From Streptomyces formicae (lineage in GTDB: Bacteria; Actinomycetota; Actinomycetes; Streptomycetales; Streptomycetaceae), in NCBI RefSeq assembly GCF_022647665.1, contig NZ_CP071872.1, positions 6,696,001 to 6,760,000 on the forward strand: 64,000 nucleotides of DNA, given 5' to 3'. A program made the position numbers and the translations under genes. Shown in pieces: positions 18,614-26,968 of the stretch. Each line of letters starts with the position of its first letter. Position 1 is the first letter of the stretch. The notes beneath the pieces were generated by a model, which was not told the DNA's origin, made no database searches, and worked only from the letters and a program-made list of their open reading frames with translations.

Positions 18614-20191
18614 ATGAACCCTCATCGCAACATCCGTTCGTCGCCCGGTCCTCATCCGGGCCTGAGCCGCCGGCAGGTGCAGGGCGGGTTGACCGTCGCC
18701 GCACTTGTGCTGCTCCCCCTGCTCGCCATCGGCGGCAGCGACGAATTCCGCGCCGCACTGGACTTCACCACCGGCGTGCTCTCCCTGGTTTCACTCACTG
18801 CCTCGGTCGCCTGGGGTCTGATAGCCACCGACCGGCTGCTGCTCTCGACCCGCCACCGCCTGCTCGCCCAGGGCATCCACCGGGCGACGGCGGCCGCCTC
18901 GCTCGGCTTCCTCCTGCTGCACGGCACGGTCAAGGTCTCCCTCGGACACGTCGAACTGCTGGGCGCGCTCATCCCGTTCGGCCTCGGCGTCACCGGCACG
19001 TCCGGCCTCATCGGCTTCGGCTCCCTCGCCGGGCTGCTGATGGTGATCGCGGGCTCCACCGGCGCCGCGCGCAGCGCCCTCGCGGGCAACGTCCGCACCG
19101 CCGCCCGCTGGCGGGCCCTGCACATGCTGGCCTATCCGGCATGGTGCTCGGCGCTCGTGCACGGCCTCTACGCGGGTCGCCCGGCGGCCGCCTGGGTGGT
19201 CGTCATGTACTGCCTCGCACTGGCCGGCGTCGCCGCTGCCGTCTCCTTGCGGCTGCTGCCCCGTCAGAGGCAGCGGCAGCTCGCCGAGCAGCTCATCGCC
19301 CTCATGGGGTCCGGCGGCCGCCGGCCCGACGCCGAGGAGCAGGCGCTGCGCGATCTGTCGGTCGCTCCCCTGCCCGGCACCACGGGCAGCGCATCACAGC
19401 TGCCCCAGTACGAACGCGAGTTCCCCCGCCAGCGCCGGGGCGACATGGACGAACCGACCGCCCGGCCGATCGGGCAGCCCATCGGATCGCCGCTCGGCGC
19501 CTCCATGGGACAGCCCCTCGGCCCGTCGCGGGCGGAACCCCGGCGCATCCCCGCACCCGCCCCGCCCCTCTACGAAGCGGCACCGCCCCCGTCCGCCGAG
19601 CCGGCCGCGGCCGCGGGGTCCGTCCCCGGAGTCGGCCCGGTCCCCGGCGTGCCGCTTCCCGGCGAGGGCCCCGGAACGGGGATCTCCGCCGCCTACCGTG
19701 CCGTATCGCTGGCCGGCGAGACCTCCGCACGCCCGGCGGGCGCCACGACGCCTCCGCCCACAGGCGGGATACCCCTCGCCGAGCGCATCCCCATGACCGA
19801 GGAGCTCCCCGCCGTCGACGAATCCGGTCCCCGCCCCGGTCTCTGGCCGGCGCCCTCCCCGCCGCCGCCCGCACAGGCGTTCCCCCCGCCGTCCCCGTCC
19901 TCGCGCTACGAGACGGGCGACGCCTTCCCGTACGAGACGGCCGCCGCCCCCCAGTACGACGCCGGAGCGGCGTCCTCGTACACCACCGGCGCCATGCCCC
20001 GGTACGGCGATCAGTACCCCCCGGCGCCGGCGTCCCCGTACGGCACTGGCAGGCCCACCGACGGCCATGACGGGCAGCCGCCCACCGCACCCCCCGCCCG
20101 CCCGCTCGACGACACCCAGACGTCGCCCGGCCCCCTCTATCCGCCCCCGGCCGGGGAACCCTGGCACGCACCCGCAGGAGACCGACCGTGA
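18614..20191 (+). CDS. Cytochrome-b/ferric-reductase-like membrane protein with Pro-rich tail
   Basis: The 525-residue product has about six membrane helices in residues 20-230, with His residues near helix ends (for example IHRATAAASLGFLLLHG and RALHMLAYPAWCSALVHGL). This pattern resembles the haem-binding helices of cytochrome b561/ferric-reductase-like transmembrane domains. A long cytoplasmic tail (about 240-525) is rich in Pro, Gly, Ala and Tyr, without a recognisable domain. ATG at 18614 is chosen because CGGAG lies eight bases upstream. The stop overlaps the GTG of the next gene (GTGA), so the two are coupled, and that gene encodes a NADH/ferredoxin-type flavoprotein. An electron-transfer function is therefore the best inference. 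Haem binding is not proven. Confidence 0.7.
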   Translation: MNPHRNIRSSPGPHPGLSRRQVQGGLTVAALVLLPLLAIGGSDEFRAALDFTTGVLSLVSLTASVAWGLIATDRLLLSTRHRLLAQGIHRATAAASLGFLLLHGTVKVSLGHVELLGALIPFGLGVTGTSGLIGFGSLAGLLMVIAGSTGAARSALAGNVRTAARWRALHMLAYPAWCSALVHGLYAGRPAAAWVVVMYCLALAGVAAAVSLRLLPRQRQRQLAEQLIALMGSGGRRPDAEEQALRDLSVAPLPGTTGSASQLPQYEREFPRQRRGDMDEPTARPIGQPIGSPLGASMGQPLGPSRAEPRRIPAPAPPLYEAAPPPSAEPAAAAGSVPGVGPVPGVPLPGEGPGTGISAAYRAVSLAGETSARPAGATTPPPTGGIPLAERIPMTEELPAVDESGPRPGLWPAPSPPPPAQAFPPPSPSSRYETGDAFPYETAAAPQYDAGAASSYTTGAMPRYGDQYPPAPASPYGTGRPTDGHDGQPPTAPPARPLDDTQTSPGPLYPPPAGEPWHAPAGDRP

Positions 20192-21762
20192 ACGCCCCTC
20201 TCCCCGACGTCCCCGAAGTCCGCGTCGTCGGCCTCCCCCAGCTGACCCAGGGCTTCGACCTGGTCGAGCGACTCGACCTCGCCATGCACCTGAAGGTGCA
20301 CGGACCGCTCGAACCCATGACCGGGGAGCGGCTGGCCCAGCTGGCCGAGAACATATCCCTGCGCGGACGCGGTGGCGCGGGCTTCCCGTTCGCCCAGAAA
20401 CTGCGGGCCGTGGCCAAGTCGGCGATCCGGCGCGGGGTGCGGCCCGTCGTCGTGATCAACGGCAGTGAGGGCGAGCCGGCGTGCCGCAAGGACACCGTGC
20501 TGCTCAACCGCGCCCCGCATCTCATCCTCGACGGCGCCCTGCTGGCCGCCGAGGCGCTGGGCGCGCGCACCCTGATCGTCGCGGTGACCCGTAACTCCAC
20601 GGAGATCTCCGTCCGCGCGGCCCTCGCCGAACGGGGGCTCTCGGACCGACGCGGCCAGCCGCTGCGTGCGCGGGTGCAGCGCAACCCCGAGCGCATGGTC
20701 TCCGGCGAGGCGTCGGCGGTCATCCGCGCCATCGGCGGCGGGCCCGCGCTGCCGCCCGGCCGCCGCGAACGCGCGTCGGACACGGGCGTCGCCGGCGCCC
20801 CCACACTGCTGTCGAACGCGGAGACATTCGCGCAGCTCGCCGTCGCCGCCCGCATCGGCGCACGGCGGTACGGCCACACGGGCCTCGAGAACGAGCCGGG
20901 CACGGTGATGCTGACGGTCTCCGGGGCGGTCGCACGCCCCATGGTGATCGAGGTGCCGACCGGCGTGCCGATGCGGTACGTGCTTCAACTGGCGGGCGCT
21001 CCGCCGGTCCCCCAGGGCGTGCTGACCGGCGGCTACCACGGCAACTGGATCGACGCCGCGGCCACGCACGACGCCGTGATCTCACGGGAGTCGCTGGCCA
21101 ACGTGGGCGGGTCGCTGGGCGCGGGCGCGATCCTGCCGATCGGCCCGGACACCTGCCCCCTCGGCGAGGCGCAGCGCGTGGCCAACTGGCTCGCGGCCGA
21201 GACGGCCGGCCAGTGCGGACCCTGCAAGCTGGGCCTGCCCGCGGCGGCGGGCGGGCTGTCCGACGTGATCAACGGCGGCGGGCCTGCCGCCCTGGAGGCG
21301 CTGCGCGAGGTGACGCAAGCGGTCAAGGGCCGGGGCGCGTGCAAGCACCCCGACGGCTCGGCGCGCTTCTTCGCCTCGACCCTGTCGGCGTTCACGGACG
21401 ACCTCGCCGCGCACGTCCTCCACGGCGGCTGCGGCCGCGAGACCATCGGTGTGCTGCCGCTGCCCGTTCCCGGCTACCAGGAGGCGGAGGAGTCCATCCC
21501 GAGCGGCGAGAAGCTCGCCGTGGACTGGACGCTCTGCCAGGGCCACGGGATCTGCGCGGAAATCGTCCCCGAGCTGATCCGTATGGGTGCCGACGGATAT
21601 CCCTCGGTGGCGGAGGCCGCGGTGCCGATGCATCTGCGGGGGCGCGCCCAGCGTGCCGTGCGCCGCTGCCCGGCGCTCGCGCTCCGTATCGAGCAGGCGC
21701 CCTCCGAGCGCCCGGCGTTGCCCAGCAGCGACCGCAAGGCCCTTGGCAGCGGCCGGGGTTGA
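20188..21762 (+). CDS. NuoF-like flavoprotein fused to a C-terminal ferredoxin
   Basis: The 524-residue protein resembles the 51-kDa NADH-binding subunit of complex I: GRGGAGFPFAQK (residues 60-71, FMN site), NGSEGEPACRKD (91-102), an SLBB segment, and the iron-sulfur region with QCGPCKLG and RGACKHPDG. A one-cluster ferredoxin domain is fused at the C-terminus (Cys450, Cys456, and Cys494 followed by Pro), the spacing seen in the small P450-type ferredoxins of Streptomyces. Only the upstream membrane gene is linked to it; there is no nuo operon around. The pair may pass electrons from NAD(P)H to a membrane acceptor. The substrate and direction are unknown. Confidence 0.85.
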   Translation: MNAPLPDVPEVRVVGLPQLTQGFDLVERLDLAMHLKVHGPLEPMTGERLAQLAENISLRGRGGAGFPFAQKLRAVAKSAIRRGVRPVVVINGSEGEPACRKDTVLLNRAPHLILDGALLAAEALGARTLIVAVTRNSTEISVRAALAERGLSDRRGQPLRARVQRNPERMVSGEASAVIRAIGGGPALPPGRRERASDTGVAGAPTLLSNAETFAQLAVAARIGARRYGHTGLENEPGTVMLTVSGAVARPMVIEVPTGVPMRYVLQLAGAPPVPQGVLTGGYHGNWIDAAATHDAVISRESLANVGGSLGAGAILPIGPDTCPLGEAQRVANWLAAETAGQCGPCKLGLPAAAGGLSDVINGGGPAALEALREVTQAVKGRGACKHPDGSARFFASTLSAFTDDLAAHVLHGGCGRETIGVLPLPVPGYQEAEESIPSGEKLAVDWTLCQGHGICAEIVPELIRMGADGYPSVAEAAVPMHLRGRAQRAVRRCPALALRIEQAPSERPALPSSDRKALGSGRG

Positions 21763-21774
21763 CGGGAGAAACGG

Positions 21775-21805
21775 AAGAGGGCCATCCGGATCGGATGGCC
21801 CTCTT
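21775..21805 (+). terminator. Terminator after the NuoF-like gene
   Basis: A perfect 13-bp stem (21775-21787 with 21793-21805, loop GGATC) starts 13 bases after the stop codon. It is symmetrical and could also serve the tRNA side. Confidence 0.85.
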
Positions 21806-21828
21806 CGTCTGCTCTTACCGAGCTGCTG

Positions 21829-21901
<73 letters not shown>

Positions 21902-22066
21902 TTGCTGTGCGTCGCCCGCTCCTGAGGCTTCCCCGGCGGCGACAGAGAGAACATTACACGGTCCCCCCAGTGGTTCACCAAATCGCTTCCGGTTTGCACC
22001 ACCTCGCCCCGGTAGCCCCCGCTCCGGGCCCTCGACAGGAGCAGGAGCAGGCACAGGAGCAGGCGC

Positions 22067-22303
22067 TCAGGCCGTGGCGAACGAGTAGAACCGCTTGAGG
22101 GTGCAGTGCTCGTCGAGCAGCCGGCCGTAGATCGGCTCCCCTTCGAGCTCGCGGTACGTCTCGATGGGGTCGCCTTTTATGATCAGCGCCCGGGCGCACT
22201 CTTCGCACCAGTACTGGTACTCGGGGTTCACGGGGTCCATGTCGCGGACGATCGGCGTACCGCTGTCACACCAGTCGCATTTCCGCCTGTGCGCACCCAT
22301 CAT
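22067..22303 (-). CDS. Small zinc-finger-like protein, 78 residues
   Basis: The protein has two CxxC pairs (Cys9/Cys12 in KCDWCDSG and Cys33/Cys36 in WCEECARAL), the usual mark of a structural zinc site, and an acidic C-terminal half. No catalytic motif is seen. The ATGATG start directly follows the stop of the preceding 54-residue gene, so the two form a coupled pair between two tRNA-Ala genes. I recognise it only as a conserved-looking small actinomycete protein. A role as nucleic-acid or protein adaptor is possible but unsupported. Confidence 0.75.
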   Translation of the reverse strand: MMGAHRRKCDWCDSGTPIVRDMDPVNPEYQYWCEECARALIIKGDPIETYRELEGEPIYGRLLDEHCTLKRFYSFATA

Positions 22304-22468
22304 TCAGCTCCAGCTGTGGCCGCAGGCCGTGCACACGTACGAAATACCTCCGTTGTCGCCGAGCACTTGGGCGACATGGGCCGAACCGCACGAGGGGCAG
22401 CTGAGGCGAGCGTCGGCCTCCGCAGCGGCGAGCAGGTCTTCGTCCTCCTCGATGCTGCCACCAGGCAT
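22304..22468 (-). CDS. Zinc-ribbon miniprotein, 54 residues
   Basis: The miniprotein MPGGSIEEDEDLLAAAEADA... has an acidic N-terminus and a compact zinc ribbon, CPSCGSAHV followed 19 residues later by CTACGHSW. This two-knuckle layout is like that of RNA-polymerase or ribosome-associated zinc ribbons. Start is ATG at 22468 with GGGAGG about eight bases upstream. A longer frame runs back into the second tRNA and is an artefact. Its stop is immediately followed by the next gene's ATG. Function is unknown. Confidence 0.75.
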   Translation of the reverse strand: MPGGSIEEDEDLLAAAEADARLSCPSCGSAHVAQVLGDNGGISYVCTACGHSWS

Positions 22469-22620
22469 CGCCTCTCCCTCCCGTCCCGGCCGTCGTCCCC
22501 TCCGGCCGTCCCGATTCTGCCATGGCACCGCAAGGGGGTCAGCGCTGTCGGCGCAGCAGACCGACGGGAACGCAGAAATCCCGCCCCCTGACGGGAACGG
22601 GATCCTGATGTTGAAACTTG

Positions 22621-22693
<73 letters not shown>

Positions 22694-22821
22694 TTGTGTT
22701 CTTCGCGCTCCGCGCTGCGAACAAGAAGAACCTTAGCCTGCGACCAGCCGGAAAGTGAAATCCGGCCGGTCTCCGGCCTGCGCTCCGCCGCCTCCCGCCC
22801 ACGGGCCGGCGGCGGACCGCC

Positions 22822-23547
22822 TCAGTCGTCGTCGCCGAGGACCGGCTCGGGCAGCGTGCCCGCGTTGTGCTCCAGCAGCCGCCAGCCGCGGGCGCCCTCG
22901 CCGAGCACGGACCAGCAGCAGTTCGAGAGCCCGCCCAGGCTCTCCCAGTGGCGCGCCTCCAGGCCCAGCAGGCGGCCGATGGTGGTGCGGATCGTGCCAC
23001 CGTGGCTCACCACGACGAGCGTGCCGCCCGGGGGAAGCTTGTCGGCGTGGCCCAGCACGAAGGGGGCGGCCCGGTCGGCGACCTCGGTCTCCAGCTCGCC
23101 GCCGCCGCGGCGCACGGGCTCGCCGCGCTTCCACGCCGCGTACTCATCGCCGAACTGCACGACGATCTCGTCGTGGGTCAGCCCCTGCCAGACGCCCGCG
23201 TAGGTCTCCCGCAGCGCGGCGTCATAGGTGATGTCGTGACCGGTGATCGTGGCGAGCTGGCGGGCCGTGTCCGCCGCCCGCTTGAGGTCGGAGGCGACGA
23301 TCGCGTGCGGCTGCAGGGAAGCGAGCAGCCGCGCGGACCTGCGGGCCTGGCCGACGCCGGTCTCGGTCAGCTCGATGTCCGTGGAGCCCTGAAAGCGGCG
23401 CTCCAGATTCCAGGCGGTCTGGCCGTGCCGCCACAGGACGATGCGGCGCCCTCTGCCCGTGCTCGTACCCGTGCCCGTGCCCGTGCTCGTACCCGTGCCC
23501 GTGCCCGTGCTCGTGCCCGTGCTCGTGCTCGTGTCGGTGACGCTCAG
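22822..23547 (-). CDS. Histidine phosphatase (phosphoglycerate-mutase-like) with apparent CTG start
   Basis: The protein is a branch-1 histidine phosphatase: the catalytic motif LWRHGQTAWN and the second His in VVSHGGTIR are intact, as are the Arg of NLERRFQG and the mid-domain Glu in YAGVWQG. In the reading frame there is no ATG, GTG or TTG between the upstream stop and residue Val at 23160, which is far inside the domain. The likely start is CTG at 23547, overlapping the rsfS stop as CTGA, the counterpart of the usual ATGA/GTGA coupling. The extra N-terminus is a low-complexity Thr/Ser/Gly tail (repeats of STGTG). With this start the length is 241 residues. It may be a mutated start or simply a rare one. 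The substrate is unknown. Confidence 0.75.
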   Translation of the reverse strand: MSVTDTSTSTGTSTGTGTGTSTGTGTGTSTGRGRRIVLWRHGQTAWNLERRFQGSTDIELTETGVGQARRSARLLASLQPHAIVASDLKRAADTARQLATITGHDITYDAALRETYAGVWQGLTHDEIVVQFGDEYAAWKRGEPVRRGGGELETEVADRAAPFVLGHADKLPPGGTLVVVSHGGTIRTTIGRLLGLEARHWESLGGLSNCCWSVLGEGARGWRLLEHNAGTLPEPVLGDDD

Positions 23548-23984
23548 CTCAGCTCACCGTCCGTACCGCTGGCGTCACCGGCGAGCCTGGCGTGCTCCTC
23601 GGCCTTGCCCCGGGTCTTGACGGCGTCCTCGGGCAGCGACAGCTCCGGGCAGTCCTTCCAGAGCCGCTCAAGGGCGTAGAAGACACGCTCCTCGCTGTGC
23701 TGGACGTGCACGACGATGTCGACGTAGTCGAGCAGGATCCAGCGCGCGTCACGGTCGCCCTCGCGGCGCACCGGCTTGGCGCCGAGCTCCTTCAGCAGCT
23801 TCTCCTCGATCTCGTCGACGATCGACTTGACCTGGCGGTCACTGGGGGCGGAGGCGAGCAGGAAGGCATCCGTGATCGACAGCACATCGCTGACGTCGTA
23901 GGCGATGATGTCGTGCGCGAGCTTGTCCGCTGCCGCCTGTGCGGCGACATTGATCAGCTCGAGGGAACGGTCCGTGGCGGTCAC
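23544..23984 (-). CDS. rsfS: Ribosome silencing factor RsfS (YbeB/Iojap)
   Basis: RsfS binds ribosomal protein L14 and blocks subunit joining when nutrients are short. The family core is clear: ELINVAAQAAADKLAHDI, AYDVSDVLSITDAFLLASA, and WILLDYVDIVVHVQ near residue 85. GTG at 23984 is preferred (146 residues); a TTG eight codons upstream at 24008 is possible. It lies between the LCP gene and the histidine phosphatase, with a 4-base overlap to the latter. The nadD-LCP-rsfS-phosphatase order is kept in many actinobacteria. Confidence 0.95.
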   Translation of the reverse strand: MTATDRSLELINVAAQAAADKLAHDIIAYDVSDVLSITDAFLLASAPSDRQVKSIVDEIEEKLLKELGAKPVRREGDRDARWILLDYVDIVVHVQHSEERVFYALERLWKDCPELSLPEDAVKTRGKAEEHARLAGDASGTDGELS

Positions 23985-24056
23985 ATGCAGGCTTTCGTCG
24001 GCGGTCAAGACCCTTCCAGGGTCTCACGGACCGCCGACAGCCCACGCAGCGATTGA

Positions 24057-24085
24057 TTCCGGGTGCCTCGGAGAGGCACCCGGAA
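24057..24085 (-). terminator. Hairpin between the LCP gene and rsfS
   Basis: A perfect 13-bp inverted repeat (24057-24069 with 24073-24085, three-base loop) begins about 20 bases past the LCP stop. It probably ends or reduces transcription from the LCP gene into rsfS. Confidence 0.75.
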
Positions 24086-24106
24086 CGCCGCGCCTTCGGC
24101 CCGTCG

Positions 24107-25849
24107 TCAGCCCTTGGTCCCGTAGTCCTTGCCGAGGACGACGGTGACATCGGCGTTCGCCGCCGTCTTCCCCTTCTCCACAGCGCTCTCCGGCAGGCCG
24201 AGGGTCTTGGCGACCTCCACGGCCTTCGCCTTCTGGGCCGCGTCTCCGTAGAGGACCTGCGAGGTCGACGTGGACTCCGCCTTGCCCGCGTCGACGAACG
24301 CATAGCCGCCGTTGACCAGGACGATCCTGGCGTCCTCGGTGGCGTCCGCTTCGCCGGAGGCGTTCCGCACGCCGACCCGAACCGCCGCGCCCTGCTCCGG
24401 GGCGCTGACCTTGCCGCCCAGGATGTCCTTGACGACGCTGTCGCTCGCCTTCTGGCTGAGCGTGCCGTCCTGCTCGACGGGCAGCAGGGCGGTCTTGTAG
24501 TCGCCGCCCTTGGCGTACTCGGACAGCTTGGCGAGCGACGCCCCCAGGTCCTTCTCGGGCAGGGAGGGATCGAGGATCTGTGCCAGGGTCTCGATGGTCA
24601 CCGTCGCCCCCTGCGGGTCGCTCGAGATCTTCCGCAGGACTCCGTACATCACCTGGCCGAACCGCTGCAGCTGCTCGGCGTCGGCCTCACCGGGGCCGCG
24701 GTAGGTGGCGTAGGCGACGGCCATGCGGCCGTTGAGGGTCTGCTTCTCGCCCTTCTTCACCAGCGGCGGCTCGCCCTTCTTGGCCGCGGGGATCTGGGCG
24801 TTGGTGTCGATGTCGATGCCACCGACGAGCTCGACGAGGTTCTCCAGGTAGGGGGTGTCGAGCCGCCAGGTGCCGGTGATCCCGGTGCCGAGGAGGCTGC
24901 CGATCGCCTCGCGGGTGCCGGTGGAGCCGTCCTCGTCGACGGACTTGCCGAGGGTGGTGGCGGTGCCCTCGTCACTGGCGACGGAGAGCGAGTTCGGGAG
25001 GAGGACGGTGGTGCCCTGCTTGGTGGTCTCGTTGTCGACGAGGAGGGCCGTGGAGGTGCCGCCCTGCTTGGTGTTGTGCAGATGCACCACGATCATGTCG
25101 CGCTTCTGGGGTCCCGTGGCGGTGTTCTGTCCGGTCCCGGATTCGCCGGCGCCTGGCAGTTTGCCGGTGTACCAGAGGTAGCCGACGCCGCCTACGGCCA
25201 CGAGGACCAGGACGACGAAGAGCGCGACGACGCGGTTGCGCCCACGTCGCTTGGCCTCTTCGCGTCGCTCGGAACGGCTCTCGGTGAACTTGAGCCAGTC
25301 GATAACGTCCTCGGAGTCCTCGTCCTGCTCCTCGATGAACGAGAACTGCTCGGTGCGGTAGTCGCGGTCGGCCTCGTCCGGAGCGGGGCGGCGCTGTCCG
25401 GGTACGGCGGCGGGTCGCTCCGGTCCGCCGCGGGGGGCCTGCGAGGGCTGAGGGGCTCGCGGGTGCGGGGGCGCCGGGGGCTGCTGCGGCGGGACGCTCC
25501 ACTGCTGCGTGGTGTCGACCGCGGCCTGCTGTCCGGTGTCGTGGCCGTAACCGTCGTAGCCGTAGCCGGGCTGCGTCTGGTGCGACTGCCGGCCCTGCTG
25601 CCCGTACGGGTCGTACCCCTGGGACTGCTGGGGCTGATGTGGCTGGGCGGCGTACGGGTCGTACCCGTAGCCCTGCGGCTGCCCCTGCTGTGCCTGCGGC
25701 TGTTGTTGCTGCTGTGCGTACGGGTCGTAACCCTGCGGCTGCTGGGAGTGCTGGGGCTGCTGGTAGACCGGCCGGCCGTACTCGTCGTAGCCGATGATCT
25801 GCGGCTGCTGCGGGTAGTACGGGTCGTACGGGTTCTGCTGGTCGTTCAC
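24107..25849 (-). CDS. LCP (LytR-CpsA-Psr) family protein with LytR C-terminal domain
   Basis: The 580-residue, type II membrane protein has a Gln/Tyr/Pro-rich N-terminal cytoplasmic arm (1-130, repeats of YDPYGQQ type). One membrane helix follows the basic RRGRNRVV (VALFVVLVLVAVGGVGYLW), then an LCP domain and a LytR_C domain (GAAVRVGVRNASGEADATEDA to the end). LCP enzymes transfer wall glycopolymers from lipid carriers to peptidoglycan. The usual catalytic arginine motifs look altered: the PRDT-like position reads LLPNSLS, and the R-x-R region reads YATYRGPGEADAEQLQRF. In S. coelicolor a gene at this place has, from memory, been studied as PdtA, needed for polydiglycosylphosphate and sporulation. 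GTG at 25849 has GAGAGGGG upstream; nadD ends 20 bases away. Confidence 0.85.
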   Translation of the reverse strand: MNDQQNPYDPYYPQQPQIIGYDEYGRPVYQQPQHSQQPQGYDPYAQQQQQPQAQQGQPQGYGYDPYAAQPHQPQQSQGYDPYGQQGRQSHQTQPGYGYDGYGHDTGQQAAVDTTQQWSVPPQQPPAPPHPRAPQPSQAPRGGPERPAAVPGQRRPAPDEADRDYRTEQFSFIEEQDEDSEDVIDWLKFTESRSERREEAKRRGRNRVVALFVVLVLVAVGGVGYLWYTGKLPGAGESGTGQNTATGPQKRDMIVVHLHNTKQGGTSTALLVDNETTKQGTTVLLPNSLSVASDEGTATTLGKSVDEDGSTGTREAIGSLLGTGITGTWRLDTPYLENLVELVGGIDIDTNAQIPAAKKGEPPLVKKGEKQTLNGRMAVAYATYRGPGEADAEQLQRFGQVMYGVLRKISSDPQGATVTIETLAQILDPSLPEKDLGASLAKLSEYAKGGDYKTALLPVEQDGTLSQKASDSVVKDILGGKVSAPEQGAAVRVGVRNASGEADATEDARIVLVNGGYAFVDAGKAESTSTSQVLYGDAAQKAKAVEVAKTLGLPESAVEKGKTAANADVTVVLGKDYGTKG

Positions 25850-25868
25850 CGGTGCCCCTCTCCGTGGC

Positions 25869-26504
25869 TCATTCGCCGCGGTACAACTGGCGCTTGTCGA
25901 TGTAGCGCACCACACCGTCCGGCACCAGATACCAGACGGGGTCGCCCTGCGCGACCCTCGCTCGGCAGTCGGTGGACGAGATGGCCAGGGCGGGCACCTC
26001 CACGAGGGAGACTCCGCCCTTCGGCAGTCCGTCGTCCGTCAGGTCGTGGCCGGGGCGGGTGACGCCGATGAAGTGGGCGAGCGAGAAGAGCTCTTCGGCG
26101 TCCCGCCAGGTGAGGATCTGTGCGAGCGCGTCGGCTCCGGTGATGAAGAAGAGATCCGAGTCGCTGTTGAGCGCCCGCAGGTCCCGCAGCGTGTCGATCG
26201 TGTAGGTCGGGCCGCCGCGGTCGATGTCGATGCGACTGACCGAGAACTGCGGGTTGGACGCCGTGGCGATGACCGTCATCAGATAGCGGTCCTCGGCCGG
26301 AGAGACCGCCTTGTGGCTCTTCTGCCACGGCTGCCCGGTCGGGACGAACACCACCTCGTCCAGGTGGAACAGGGCGGCCACCTCACTGGCGGCCACCAGG
26401 TGTCCATGGTGGATCGGGTCGAACGTGCCGCCCATGACTCCGAGCCGGCGCTCGCCGCCCCTGGTAGGCAGTTCCTGCTGTCCCATGCCCATGCCCATGC
26501 CCAT
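25869..26504 (-). CDS. nadD: Nicotinate-nucleotide adenylyltransferase
   Basis: The enzyme joins NaMN and ATP to give NaAD in NAD synthesis. The nucleotidyltransferase motif GGTFDPIHHGHL and the late ISSTDCRARV are intact. The start is uncertain in an unusual way: four ATG codons stand in a perfect ATGGGC repeat (at 26504, 26498, 26492 and 26486), so the product begins MGMGMGMGQQELPTR. The length is 211 residues from the first. The ribosome site is weak (AGTAGG). It is followed by the LCP gene on the same strand. Confidence 0.95.
   Translation of the reverse strand: MGMGMGMGQQELPTRGGERRLGVMGGTFDPIHHGHLVAASEVAALFHLDEVVFVPTGQPWQKSHKAVSPAEDRYLMTVIATASNPQFSVSRIDIDRGGPTYTIDTLRDLRALNSDSDLFFITGADALAQILTWRDAEELFSLAHFIGVTRPGHDLTDDGLPKGGVSLVEVPALAISSTDCRARVAQGDPVWYLVPDGVVRYIDKRQLYRGE
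26481..26504 (-). repeat. ATGGGC hexamer repeat at the nadD start
   Basis: Three perfect copies and a fourth with one change (ATGGGA) place four in-frame start codons in a row. Copy-number change by slippage would not shift the frame but would alter start-codon spacing from the ribosome site. Confidence 0.85.
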
Positions 26505-26541
26505 GCGTGGAGAGCCTACTGGCACGGATGTCCGGCCCGTA

Positions 26542-26703
26542 TCAGCGGTCGCGGTTGAAGCGAGTGGTGATCCACAGCAGCAGGAGCAGCGCACCGAGGG
26601 CGCCGAAGCCGGTGAGGTAGGGGCTGAGGCTTTCGTGGTTGCCACCGTGCTCGGTGCCCTCGGCGAGCGTGACCAGGTTGGCGGCGGTGCTGGCGAGACT
26701 CAT
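26542..26703 (-). CDS. Small single-pass membrane protein, 53 residues
   Basis: This gene is short, but its frame is clearly coding, with G/C at almost all third positions. The product begins MSLASTAANLVTLAEG, has an acidic/His middle and one strong helix (GALGALLLLLWITT), and ends in TRFNRDR, so the N-terminus should be outside and the basic end inside. It lies 38 bases upstream of the nadD start on the same strand, so it may be co-transcribed with nadD. Function is unknown; I recall similar tiny proteins at this place in other Streptomyces. Confidence 0.75.
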   Translation of the reverse strand: MSLASTAANLVTLAEGTEHGGNHESLSPYLTGFGALGALLLLLWITTRFNRDR

Positions 26704-26968
26704 CTTCTGCAGGACCTATCGATCGGGAGTCGGAGCGGAGACTTCGCGCACATCGTATGCGGGACGTGCGGGCACGCTCACGCCGACTCAGTCGTTGTCG
26801 GTTTTGCCGCGACGGCGGACACACCACGTCCGCCGCCGGCGCCGAAGCCGCCTGGCCGGCCCTGCCCGCGGAGTTATCCACAGGCTCGGGCGACACGGCA
26901 ACCCCAGCACCTAGTCTGGGGTCTGTCAGGGGGACGGGGCAGTACTCGTAAGGAACAGGGGGCATCCG

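Noticed and set aside
23455..23541. CRISPR-like repeat
   Set aside because: Repeats are short, contiguous, in frame with a protein and without spacers.
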